Assembly: GCF_019042215.1 (NCBI RefSeq)
Contig: NZ_JAHQCS010000073.1
Span: 1-61,448, forward strand
Source of the DNA: Evansella tamaricis
GTDB lineage: Bacteria; Bacillota; Bacilli; Bacillales; Salisediminibacteriaceae
DNA length: 61,448 nt
Direction of reading: 5' to 3'
The notes under the pieces are model-generated. The model was given only the letters and a program-made list of their open reading frames with translations, was not told the DNA's origin and made no database searches. Shown here piece after piece: positions 17,051 through 25,116 of this stretch. A program made the position numbers and the translations under genes. Position 1 is the first letter of the stretch. Every line of letters starts with the position of its first letter.

Positions 17051-17066
17051 TGAAATAAATCCTTCA
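17051..17066. promoter_or_regulatory. Operator-like box 2 in the mutase/aminotransferase promoter region
   Basis: TGAAATAAATCCTTCA, 14 of 16 bases identical to box 1, lies 41 bases before the aminotransferase start and is followed by further AATGAAGTGAAG half-sites. Confidence 0.45.
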
Positions 17067-17107
17067 AAAAAATGAAGTGAAGAAAGAAAGGGGTTAGTTG
17101 ATTAACA

Positions 17108-18508
17108 ATGGCCATACGTAAGGTTGAGCATCCATTTATTCAATATGGAGCAAAGACAGGTAAATCTTATAAGGAAATGAAGGAAGCAGAAAAATTTTTA
17201 CCAGGTGGTGTAACTGCAAATATTAAACATTTTGCACCATATCCCATTGTCATGAACAAAGGAAATGGAGCATGGTTAGAAGATGTAGATGGAAATCAAT
17301 ATGTGGATTATTTAATGGCTTATGGATCACTAGCTTTAGGACACGGACATGATGATATAAAAAAGGCTATACAAGATCAATTGTTCGAGGATGGGACATT
17401 TCTCTTCGGAACTCCACATTCTTTAGAAACAACTTTCGCAAGAAAAATAAAGAGCTATTATCCTTCTATGGATAAAATACGATATACAAACTCTGGCACA
17501 GAAGCTACATTGTTAGCGATACGCTTGGCTAGTGCTTATACTGGGAAAAAGAAGATTGCAAAATTCGAAGGACATTATCATGGTGGTTATAATGAAGTAC
17601 TTTACAGTATTAATCCTCCCTTATCAGAGGCTGGGGACGAAGATAAGCCAAACGCGGTTCCAGAATCAGCAGGGATGGATTTCTATCTTGATCAAAAACC
17701 ATTAGTACTACCTTTTAATCAACCTGATGCAACGGAAAAATTAATTGAAGAGCATGCAACGGAACTTGCAGCTATAATTATTGAACCTGTTCAAGGGGGA
17801 TTTATTCCAGCGGAACAGCAATTTATGGATAGATTAAGGAATGTAACGAAAAAACATGGGATCGTTTTAATCTTTGATGAAGTGAAAACAGGATTTCGTT
17901 CGGCTCTAGGTGGAGGTCAGGAAATTTATAATATAAAACCTGATATTACTACTCTTGGTAAAGTAATTGGCGGTGGATTTCCTATTGGTTTAGTCGGTGG
18001 AAAGGAAGAAATTCTTTCGATTAGTAAGCCTAAGGCAGCTGGAGATGTCTTCGATGTGGGGCAAGGGGCAGAATCTTCTGCGAAGGAAATTTTGTTCCAT
18101 AGTGGTACCTATAATGGACATCCAACAATATTAGCTGCAGGATTAGCAACTATTCAAAGACTGGAGCAGGATTTTGACGCGACGCTGGCGTATACTAATA
18201 CACTACGGGAGAAAATTGAAGACTTAGGAAAAAAAGCTAATGTACCGTTATCAACGGTTGGTTTAGGAACTATTTTTAGTGTAATATGTACACGTGACAG
18301 CAATATTCGACATTACCGGGATCTCCAGAAAACGAATCTTGAATTAAGGAAAGAAATGGATTTTCATTTGTTAAACGAAGGTATCTATACGAAACCATTA
18401 AATCGATACAGTATTTCCACTTCCCACGGGGAAAAGGAGCTGGAGGCAACATTAAATGCTTACCAAACTGTATTGAATAAACGTTTAGGGGGAGATGGAA
18501 TGTCATAA
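17108..18508 (+). CDS. Class III PLP aminotransferase (HemL-like group)
   Basis: A 466-residue cytoplasmic class III transaminase related to glutamate-1-semialdehyde aminomutase. Visible motifs are LPGGVTANIKHF near the N terminus, YTNSGTEATLLAIRLA (PLP phosphate), FEGHYHGGYN, the DEVKTGF strand with the pyridine-binding Asp, and the Schiff-base Lys285 in LGKVIGGGFP. It is longer than HemL (about 430) through an insert near 175-195 (SEAGDEDKPNAVPESAG). With a KamA-like mutase, an RpiR regulator and a TRAP transporter beside it, a catabolic role on an amino compound is likelier than heme synthesis. The RpiR gene follows after 12 bases. Confidence 0.9.
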   Translation: MAIRKVEHPFIQYGAKTGKSYKEMKEAEKFLPGGVTANIKHFAPYPIVMNKGNGAWLEDVDGNQYVDYLMAYGSLALGHGHDDIKKAIQDQLFEDGTFLFGTPHSLETTFARKIKSYYPSMDKIRYTNSGTEATLLAIRLASAYTGKKKIAKFEGHYHGGYNEVLYSINPPLSEAGDEDKPNAVPESAGMDFYLDQKPLVLPFNQPDATEKLIEEHATELAAIIIEPVQGGFIPAEQQFMDRLRNVTKKHGIVLIFDEVKTGFRSALGGGQEIYNIKPDITTLGKVIGGGFPIGLVGGKEEILSISKPKAAGDVFDVGQGAESSAKEILFHSGTYNGHPTILAAGLATIQRLEQDFDATLAYTNTLREKIEDLGKKANVPLSTVGLGTIFSVICTRDSNIRHYRDLQKTNLELRKEMDFHLLNEGIYTKPLNRYSISTSHGEKELEATLNAYQTVLNKRLGGDGMS

Positions 18509-18520
18509 GGGGGAGGAATC

Positions 18521-19375
18521 GTGCTAGAAAGTGATGTTTACAGACGTATGATTCAAAATCGTGATCGGATGAGCAAATCTCACAAGAAGATTGCAAATTA
18601 TCTTATCGAGAATCACGAAACAGCACCTTTTTTGACAGCGTCAAAATTAGCAAAAAATGTACAGGTGGGGGAAGCAACGGTTATTCGGTTTGCTTTTTTT
18701 CTAAATTATAAGGGATATCCCGATTTTCAAAGACATTTGCAGGAAGCTTTACAGCGTAAAATGACATCTGCAGAAGTATTAGTTAGAACCACTGATGAAA
18801 ATGATCAAACCGAATATGTTGTTTCTGAGGTGCTGTCGGATGATATTCAAAACTTGAAGGTGACATTAGGTCAAGTCGATTCTGGTAATTTTGAAAAAGC
18901 AGTAAGTGATATCATTGAAGCAAAAAGAATTTATATCATTGCATATCGAAGTGCTACCAGCATAGGTGTATTCCTCGAATTTTACTTAGACCTAGTTCTT
19001 CAAAATACTGAGCTGATTAGACAGGCAGATGGTGTCTCCGAACATCTTTTAGATATAACTGAGGAAGATCTAGTTATAGGCTTAGGTTTTTCTCGTTATA
19101 CAAAACGAACGGTGGAAGTATTAAAATATGTGAAGCAGCATGGGGCAAAAACATTAGTTATTACAGATCATTTAATGAGCCCACTAGTCCCATTCGGAGA
19201 TCGAACATTAATTGCATCTACAGAGATAAATTCTTTCATTGATTCCTTTGCAGCACCAATGAGTATCGCTAGTGCCCTTATTACAGCATTGACACGATCA
19301 GAACACAAGCAGGTAGAAAGACGTTTAAAGGACCTGGAAGAATTATGGGGTAAGTTTGATGTGTTTTATGATTAA
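18521..19375 (+). CDS. MurR/RpiR family regulator (HTH_6 plus SIS domain)
   Basis: A 284-residue transcription factor. Residues 1-77 are an HTH_6 domain (MSKSHKKIANYLIENHETAPFL, then GEATVIRFAFFLNYKGYPDF as recognition unit), and residues 125-265 a SIS domain (IIAYRSATSIGVFLEFYLDL and VIGLGFSRYTKRTVEVLKYVK), which normally senses a phosphosugar but in many RpiR relatives senses other acids. GTG start with GGGGGAGGA. It is 12 bases after the aminotransferase gene and so co-transcribed. Likely local regulator of the divergent mutase and this operon, perhaps also of the TRAP genes. Confidence 0.93.
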   Translation: MLESDVYRRMIQNRDRMSKSHKKIANYLIENHETAPFLTASKLAKNVQVGEATVIRFAFFLNYKGYPDFQRHLQEALQRKMTSAEVLVRTTDENDQTEYVVSEVLSDDIQNLKVTLGQVDSGNFEKAVSDIIEAKRIYIIAYRSATSIGVFLEFYLDLVLQNTELIRQADGVSEHLLDITEEDLVIGLGFSRYTKRTVEVLKYVKQHGAKTLVITDHLMSPLVPFGDRTLIASTEINSFIDSFAAPMSIASALITALTRSEHKQVERRLKDLEELWGKFDVFYD

Positions 19376-19424
19376 GGAGAAGTGTGGATTCAGAAGTATT
19401 ACTCTTTCATGGAAAGAATAAGGA

Positions 19425-19468
19425 AGAGGGTGTCACCAAAAGCCTAGCTTTTGATGACACCCTCTTTT
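19425..19468. terminator. Bidirectional terminator between RpiR and TRAP permease genes
   Basis: A long stem (AGAGGGTGTCA...TGACACCCTCT with inner CAAAAGC/GCTTTTG) with T run on the plus strand separates convergent genes. Confidence 0.9.
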
Positions 19469-19483
19469 TAAACAAATAGTTAC

Positions 19484-21448
19484 TTACGCCGTTTCCTTTG
19501 CTTGGTTTTCATGGCGTCGTTTTCTCATAAATTGTAAAACACCGATTGCTAAGAATAATCCTAGTCCTGCTAGTTCCACTGGTAAGTTATCTGGCATAAT
19601 AAGCATTATACCAGCACCTAATAAGAGAATTCTTTCAAACCATAGTGGATTGTAAAGGAAATAATTCATTACTGCAGCACTAATAGCTAACATACCCAAG
19701 ATCGCTGTAATTAAGACTGGCACTAGTGTACCAAAGGTTGCACCCTGTAATAGGAGCACCGGATTATATGCAAATACATATGGGATGATAAATGCAGCAA
19801 TTGCAAGCTTAAAGGCGTTGACACCGGCCTTCATAGGATTTGCCCTCGCTATACCTGCCCCTGCGTATGCAGCTAAACATACTGGAGGAGTAATATCTGC
19901 AACAATTCCAAAATAGAAAACAAAGAAGTGAGCTGCGATAGGTTCTACACCAAATTGAATTAATGCTGGCGCAGCCATTGTTGCCGTAACAACATAGTTA
20001 GCAGTAGTAGGTAGCCCCATCCCTAGTAATATACAAGCTATCATTGTAAAGAAGAGTAGAAGGAAGAGACTGTCTCCTGCCATACTTAACAAACCGCCGG
20101 CTATTTTAGATCCTAAGCCAGTAAATACAACGACACCTACGATAATCCCAGCACTGGCACAGGCTGCAATAACTGGCAATGCCACACGAGCACCTTGTTG
20201 AAGTGCATTTATTATAGCACTTGGACCCATGCGAGTATCTTTTCGGAAAAAACTGACGGCGAATGCTGTTGCTATTCCAGATAGAGCTGCTGTGTTTGCA
20301 GTATAACCATCCATTAACATATATACAATTGCCACGAGTGGAAGAAGTAAATCCGCACGTTTTAAAAGTCCTTTTAGTGTAGGAAGCTGATCCTTTGGTA
20401 GACCGGTAATCCCGTGACGCTTCGCTTCAAAGTGTGTTCCCATAAAAACACCTGTAAAATAAAGTATTGCAGGAATTATACCAATGATAACAATATCACT
20501 GTAGGAAACTCCAGAGACGTATTCTGCCATAATAAACGCAGCAGCTCCCATAATTGGTGGCATAATTTGACCACCTGTAGATGCGGACGCTTCGGCAGCA
20601 GCTGCAAATTCTGGTCTGAATTTAGCGCGTTTCATCATTGGAATCGTAAAAGAGCCTGAAGCAACCGTGTTTGCAACAGAACTTCCAGTAACCATTCCTT
20701 GAAGGGCAGATGCTGCAACAGCTGCTTTTGCTGTTCCACCTGTATATCTTCCGGTTGCACCGAATGCTAAATCATTGAAATATTGTCCTACTCCAGTTTT
20801 TGTCAACATAACTCCAAAAAATAGGAAAAGGAATATAAATGTGGAAGAAATTTGTATAGGAGTACCAAATATCCCCTCAGATGAGAAGAATAATCTTCTG
20901 GATAATCTCTCCCAATCAAAACCAGCATGTCCAAAGTAAGGAATATTTGTCCCAAATAATCCATATAAAATAGCAATTACTGCAATTACTACAATTGGAA
21001 CTCCTACTGCCCTACGGGTAGCTTCTAATAAAAGAAGGATTCCGATTGTTGCTACAGTGATGTCTAAAGGAGTGAATCCAAACCTTAATGCACCTTGGGT
21101 AAGCCAATCATACTGGAATAGAATATAATAACATGAACCCATACTTAAAAATGCAAATAAAACATCGTACCATGGAACTCCCTTTCGTTTAATTCCTGTT
21201 TTTTTCGCAGGATAGAGAAGGAATATAAGACCTAATCCCGTACCTAAGTGAACGGCGCCCTGTAACAAATACACCAATGGTCCATTTATGGGTAAAGCTC
21301 TCCACAAATGAAAGAGAGTAAGGGATATGGCAAGGAATGAAATGACCCAGGCCCATTTTCCAGTGTCCTGTCGGTAGGAAGATTCCTTATCATATTTTGC
21401 AAGTAGTTCCTGCTGCTGTTCTTCGGTTAGTGCTTCTTTTTCATTCAT
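19484..21448 (-). CDS. TRAP transporter fused 4TM/12TM permease
   Basis: A 654-residue inner membrane protein joining the small (DctQ-like) and large (DctM-like) TRAP subunits in one chain, with roughly 16-18 helices. The DctM core is recognisable from GVMLTKTGVGQYFNDLAFGATG, the glycine-rich re-entrant ASALQGMVTGSSVANTVASG and the second CILLGMGLPTTANYVV. Fused permeases work with TAXI-type binding proteins, as here. Substrates are carboxylates or amino-acid-like compounds, driven by sodium or proton gradients. The ATG follows AGGTGGTG. It has its own leader with a terminator-like hairpin (21496-21543). Confidence 0.94.
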   Translation of the reverse strand: MNEKEALTEEQQQELLAKYDKESSYRQDTGKWAWVISFLAISLTLFHLWRALPINGPLVYLLQGAVHLGTGLGLIFLLYPAKKTGIKRKGVPWYDVLFAFLSMGSCYYILFQYDWLTQGALRFGFTPLDITVATIGILLLLEATRRAVGVPIVVIAVIAILYGLFGTNIPYFGHAGFDWERLSRRLFFSSEGIFGTPIQISSTFIFLFLFFGVMLTKTGVGQYFNDLAFGATGRYTGGTAKAAVAASALQGMVTGSSVANTVASGSFTIPMMKRAKFRPEFAAAAEASASTGGQIMPPIMGAAAFIMAEYVSGVSYSDIVIIGIIPAILYFTGVFMGTHFEAKRHGITGLPKDQLPTLKGLLKRADLLLPLVAIVYMLMDGYTANTAALSGIATAFAVSFFRKDTRMGPSAIINALQQGARVALPVIAACASAGIIVGVVVFTGLGSKIAGGLLSMAGDSLFLLLFFTMIACILLGMGLPTTANYVVTATMAAPALIQFGVEPIAAHFFVFYFGIVADITPPVCLAAYAGAGIARANPMKAGVNAFKLAIAAFIIPYVFAYNPVLLLQGATFGTLVPVLITAILGMLAISAAVMNYFLYNPLWFERILLLGAGIMLIMPDNLPVELAGLGLFLAIGVLQFMRKRRHENQAKETA

Positions 21449-21495
21449 ACATTCACCACCTAAAATAGTTATTCATAACCGTTATGTAAAAATAA

Positions 21496-21543
21496 ATCGA
21501 CGAAAAAGTAGGAGGGTATATATAATCCTGCGTTTTCGTCGAT
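21496..21543 (-). promoter_or_regulatory. Terminator-like hairpin in the TRAP permease leader (possible attenuator)
   Basis: Perfect 11-bp arms ATCGACGAAAA/TTTTCGTCGAT, with inner AGGA/TCCT, are followed on the minus strand by TTATTTTT. It lies 47 bases upstream of the permease ATG. Its place within the leader suggests transcription attenuation; no ligand or antiterminator was identified. A second small hairpin (TTAGGT/ACCTAA, 21613-21631) lies further upstream. Confidence 0.55.
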
Positions 21544-21636
21544 ATTCTGACTAAACATGTGTCAAAAGAAATTGAAGGTATTACTCTGGAGAAAATAATC
21601 GGTGATTAGGGATTAGGTTGGCTTTACCTAATTTTT

Positions 21637-21642
21637 ATTATA
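21637..21642 (-). promoter_or_regulatory. Possible -10 box for the TRAP permease
   Basis: TATAAT on the minus strand in an AT-rich tract; a convincing -35 was not found. If used, the leader would be about 180 bases and contain both hairpins. Confidence 0.35.
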
Positions 21643-21780
21643 GTTTTTCAAACAATCACAAATTAAATATATAAAAATTAAGAATCCAAATGTTATCCCA
21701 TATTAGCATGAAATAAATACTTCTTTCCTATACAAATATTGATATTAAAGTTCTTACCTCATTAATTTATCGTTTAAAAA

Positions 21781-21808
21781 AGGCCGGACACTGGTAGAGG
21801 TCCGGCCT
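21781..21808 (-). terminator. Terminator of the TAXI binding-protein gene
   Basis: AGGCCGGAC/GTCCGGCCT arms followed by TTTTTTT on the minus strand. It lies about 190 bases beyond the stop codon, because a repeat (21852-22003) occupies the 3' untranslated region. Confidence 0.9.
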
Positions 21809-21851
21809 CGATTTAGTTAAGTTCTAATCTTAAAAGATAAGATTTTAAAAG

Positions 21852-22003
21852 TTTTAGGACCTTCGGGCAAGTTGTCTAGCTCCACCGCCTACTCGCTGCG
21901 GGGCACTTCGGAAGTGACAACCGAAGTCAAAGAGCGAACTTCTAGTTGTAATTCCTCCACTGCCCTACGCTCGTGTACATAGGCGCTTGCGCTTTTCTTG
22001 TTA
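21852..22003 (-). repeat. Dispersed repeat A in the 3' UTR of the TAXI gene
   Basis: A roughly 150-bp element running, on the plus strand, from CCTTCGGGCAAG through CTGCGGGGCACTTCGGAAGTG to GCGCTTGCGCTTTTCTTGTTA. Related copies lie at 23361-23502, 23503-23633 and, interrupted, at 51552-51898. Its minus-strand start TAACAAGAAAAGCGCAAGCG coincides with the TAA stop of the TAXI gene. Confidence 0.9.
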
Positions 22004-22975
22004 GTCCAGAAGTCCAGCTTCTTTGAAGTATTTCTCTGCACCTGGGTGAAGAGGAAGTCCATCAGAACCAAGTAGTGCGTTTTCTTTCGTTAAATGTGCA
22101 CCTTGTGCGTGGGAAATCTCACTTCTGTTTTCGAATAGAGCCTTTGTAATGGCATACCCAAGGTCCTCATCAATGACATCAGTAGATCCCACTAAAATGG
22201 CATAAGCAGTGATTGCTTGGACGTCTTCCGTTAAGAAGTCATATGAATCAGCAGGTATAGTTAAAGCGCCATATCCACTATTAGCTTCAATATAAGAAAG
22301 ACCTTCAGGAGTGATAGAGATCATACGGATATCACGTTGAAGTGCTAATTCGTCGATACTACCAGCTGGTAACCCTAAAAGACCAAATGAAGCATCTAAG
22401 CTTCCATCTTGAATACGTCCTGCAGCGTCACCAAAGCCTTCTTCAAAAGCATTATAATCATCATCTGAAAGACCATAAGCTTCTAAAATTAATCTTGCAG
22501 CAGCTTGTGTTCCACTTCCAGGAGGTCCAATAGCTACATTTTTGCCAGCAAGATCAGCAATTGTTTCAATACCAGAATCAGCAGGAGTTACAATTTGCAT
22601 AACTTCAGGATAAATATGACCCATAAAGCCGAAGTTATCAATAGATCCCCCTTCAAAATCTCCTTCACCATTCAATGCATCTAGGGCAGGGAGGTGAACA
22701 GTCATTCCAAGTTCAAAACCACCTTGTCCAATTTCTGATAAGTTTTCAACGGAAGCACCAGAAGCAACTGCACTTAAGTCAAAATCTTCATATCCTTCAA
22801 TGTTGTTGTTAATAACCGTAGCCATTTCCCCACCTAATGGGTAATATGTTCCACCTGTACTTCCTGTACCAAGTTGCAAGTTTCCAAGATCTACGCCATC
22901 GTCACCACCACAGGCAGCAAGGACTAGTGCCGATGCTATTAAAAGTGCAAACATGGAAAAGATTTTCTTTTTCAA
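22001..22975 (-). CDS. TAXI family TRAP transporter solute-binding lipoprotein
   Basis: A 324-residue extracytoplasmic binding protein. Signal peptide and lipobox LAAC (Cys21) are followed by the TAXI signature LQLGTGSTGGTYYPLGGEMA, a central GKNVAIGPPGSGTQAAARLILEAYG, and the typical family end LPLHPGAEKYFKEAGL. The family end is complete, so the repeat that starts exactly at the stop codon has not shortened the protein. It delivers substrate to the fused permease encoded downstream, from which it is separated by a terminator and 550 bases; this usually gives an excess of binding protein. TAXI proteins often bind glutamate-like or other carboxylate ligands. Confidence 0.94.
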   Translation of the reverse strand: MKKKIFSMFALLIASALVLAACGGDDGVDLGNLQLGTGSTGGTYYPLGGEMATVINNNIEGYEDFDLSAVASGASVENLSEIGQGGFELGMTVHLPALDALNGEGDFEGGSIDNFGFMGHIYPEVMQIVTPADSGIETIADLAGKNVAIGPPGSGTQAAARLILEAYGLSDDDYNAFEEGFGDAAGRIQDGSLDASFGLLGLPAGSIDELALQRDIRMISITPEGLSYIEANSGYGALTIPADSYDFLTEDVQAITAYAILVGSTDVIDEDLGYAITKALFENRSEISHAQGAHLTKENALLGSDGLPLHPGAEKYFKEAGLLD

Positions 22976-23009
22976 ATTCCATTCCCCCTAAAATAGATTC
23001 TTTTTTCTA

Positions 23010-23039
23010 TACCAACATTCGTATAAATAATTGTTGGTA
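23010..23039. promoter_or_regulatory. Perfect inverted repeat upstream of the TAXI gene
   Basis: TACCAACA and TGTTGGTA are separated by 14 bases, 35 bases before the TAXI start. It could be an operator or a leader RNA hairpin. The remaining 22976-23260 stretch is AT-rich with no gene seen. Confidence 0.4.
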
Positions 23040-23266
23040 CCTTAATTAATTTAATCAGAAAATGATATAATTGTCAAAAATTTCTCAATTGGATTAGAAG
23101 ATTAATAGAATCACAGTTTAAAAATACTTGATAAAATAAAGGTGATGACCTTAATTAGTAGTTTTTTAAAATAAAATCTATTTCAGGAACTTTCCAATTG
23201 ATATGGTTTGTTAGCATACTAAAGTGCGAAAGGGGACTGTATAAATGTTGTATAAATATAAAAAAA

Positions 23267-23290
23267 AGCAAGAATGATAGCATTCTTGCT
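23267..23290 (-). terminator. Terminator of the MATE gene
   Basis: Arms AGCAAGAATG/CATTCTTGCT with TTTTTTT on the minus strand. It lies about 290 bases after the present MATE stop codon, beyond two copies of repeat A. Confidence 0.85.
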
Positions 23291-23360
23291 CGAATTTACT
23301 CGAATAAATATTTTTCGTTCTCTTCTAATTTTTCCTTCATAAAAGATAAGAGAGTGAAGT

Positions 23361-23502
23361 TTTTGCACCTTCGGGCTAGTCTAGCTCCATCGCCTACGGG
23401 CTCGGATCACTTCAGGCCTTTTCGGAAGCCAAAAAGCGGCTTCTGTCAAAGTCCTTCCAGTGACTTTCGCCCGTGACCTTAGGCGAATGCGCTTTTCTTA
23501 TT
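23361..23502 (-). repeat. Dispersed repeat A, divergent copy
   Basis: Shares the ends CCTTCGGGC...CTAGCTCCA and GCGCTTTTCTT with the other copies, but has a different middle (GGATCACTTCAGGCC, TCAAAGTCCTTCCAG). Arranged head to tail with the next copy. Confidence 0.8.
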
Positions 23503-23633
23503 GTCTAGCTCCATCGCCTACTTGCTGCGGGGCACTTCGGAAGTGACAACTGAAGTCAAAGAGCGGAATTCATGTTGTCATTCCTCCAGTGCCCTACGCT
23601 CGTGACCAGAGGCGCTTGCGCTTTTCTTGTTAA
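23503..23633 (-). repeat. Dispersed repeat A copy that supplies the MATE gene 3' end
   Basis: Closely matches the 21852-22003 copy from CTAGCTCCA to GCGCTTTTCTTGTTA. The MATE reading frame runs 17 codons into it before meeting a TGA at 23578. Confidence 0.9.
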
Positions 23634-24978
23634 CAAAGGCCATGGATTCCCATCTTCTCGATTTCCAGCGGAACAACATAAGAACCCCACGAATCCATTC
23701 ATCTAGTATCAATGCGAGCCAGATCCCTACTAACCCTAATCCTAGCATGATACCTGCTCCGTAGGAAACAGTCACACAAACTCCCCACATGGAAATTATT
23801 CCAATATATACTGGAAATTTCACATCCCCTGCAGCCCTTAAAGAGTTAATAACTACTAAGTTAAATGCCCTTCCAGGCTCAAGAATGATCGACATAATTA
23901 TTAAAATGCCACCGAGTTTTATGATCTCAGGGTTGTCAGTAAAAATACCTAAAAGGGTCTCTCTAAATAAAGCAAAAACGAGAGTACCAAAAGTAGATAC
24001 CGCCATGGCTATCCACAGACTTTTTAAACAGCGGTGATATGCTTCTTTTACCTTTCCCTTTCCTATTAAATAACTAATTAATATTTGTGTTCCTTGACCG
24101 ATGGCAATGGAAAATAACATTGCAAACATAATAATGTTAAACACATATACTCTTGTGGTTAGGGCTGCCGTTCCCATCGTTGCAATAAATACAGTAACCA
24201 CCATTTGAGAGGCGTTGTATGATAATTGTTCTCCTGCTGAAGGCACCCCGATTTTTAACAACTGCTGAAGTTCTTCCTTTGGAAATTTTTTGGTTAAATA
24301 GGACCAAGGAAGTTCACCGTTTAACCGTTTATACATGTAGATAAATAATACAATAAGTCCCAGTATACGGCTTACTGCTGTACTGATAGCAACTCCGGTT
24401 ACACCTAGAACTGGCAGACCAAATGCCCCAAATATAAAAATATAGTTTCCGAAAACATTAACGATGTTCATCCCGATGGTTACGTACATAGCGTCTTTCG
24501 TAAATCCATGACTTTTAACAATAGCACCAAAAGTCATAATCAACGATTGAACAAAGGAGAATCCACCCACTAGTTGAAGATAAATAAGCGATGGACTTAA
24601 TAATTCTTCTGGTAAGTTCATAAGTAAAAGTATTTGTTCACCAAAGATAAAGAGAATCGCGCTAAGAATTAATCCAAAGGCGCAATTGGCAATAATGGAT
24701 ACCACTGCAATGTGGCTGGCTTTTTTCCTTTGTTTTGCCCCGAGGTACTGTGCAATTAATATAGTAGTCCCCGTTGCAACGAATCCAAACATTACGATAA
24801 TAATACTCATTATTTGGTTTGCAACACCAACTGCTGCAACAGCATTATCATCATATTGACTGAGCATTAACGTATCTGCGTTCCCCATTAACATATGGAG
24901 GAGGATTTCAATAAAAATTGGCCAAGTTAAAGCATAAAGAGTAAATTTTGCTGCATTCTTTTGTGTCTTGTCGCTCAT
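23578..24978 (-). CDS. MATE family multidrug/metabolite exporter with repeat-derived C terminus
   Basis: A 466-residue inner membrane protein with 12 predicted helices in two MatE halves (about 15-170 and 235-400). Typical segments are LMLSQYDDNAVAAVGVANQI and GVATIYVAT-like VTVFIATMGTAALTTRVYVF. MATE proteins export cationic compounds or flavins with sodium or proton antiport. The last 17 residues (NKKSASASGHERRALEE) are encoded by repeat A, not by the family; the native stop seems lost. The start is ATG 24978, with only a weak GTGAGTGAT site. It diverges from the AraC regulator, a likely controller. Confidence 0.92.
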   Translation of the reverse strand: MSDKTQKNAAKFTLYALTWPIFIEILLHMLMGNADTLMLSQYDDNAVAAVGVANQIMSIIIVMFGFVATGTTILIAQYLGAKQRKKASHIAVVSIIANCAFGLILSAILFIFGEQILLLMNLPEELLSPSLIYLQLVGGFSFVQSLIMTFGAIVKSHGFTKDAMYVTIGMNIVNVFGNYIFIFGAFGLPVLGVTGVAISTAVSRILGLIVLFIYMYKRLNGELPWSYLTKKFPKEELQQLLKIGVPSAGEQLSYNASQMVVTVFIATMGTAALTTRVYVFNIIMFAMLFSIAIGQGTQILISYLIGKGKVKEAYHRCLKSLWIAMAVSTFGTLVFALFRETLLGIFTDNPEIIKLGGILIIMSIILEPGRAFNLVVINSLRAAGDVKFPVYIGIISMWGVCVTVSYGAGIMLGLGLVGIWLALILDEWIRGVLMLFRWKSRRWESMAFVNKKSASASGHERRALEE

Positions 24979-25116
24979 GCTTATCACTCACATTTCGAAT
25001 TTTAAAATTGTACATTTTCTTTTCAATTCATTACATAATATTATAAGATAATACTTAAGTATTGAAGGATTAAAATCGATTATAATTGTACAAAAACGAC
25101 TTAAAGGGTGAATAGC

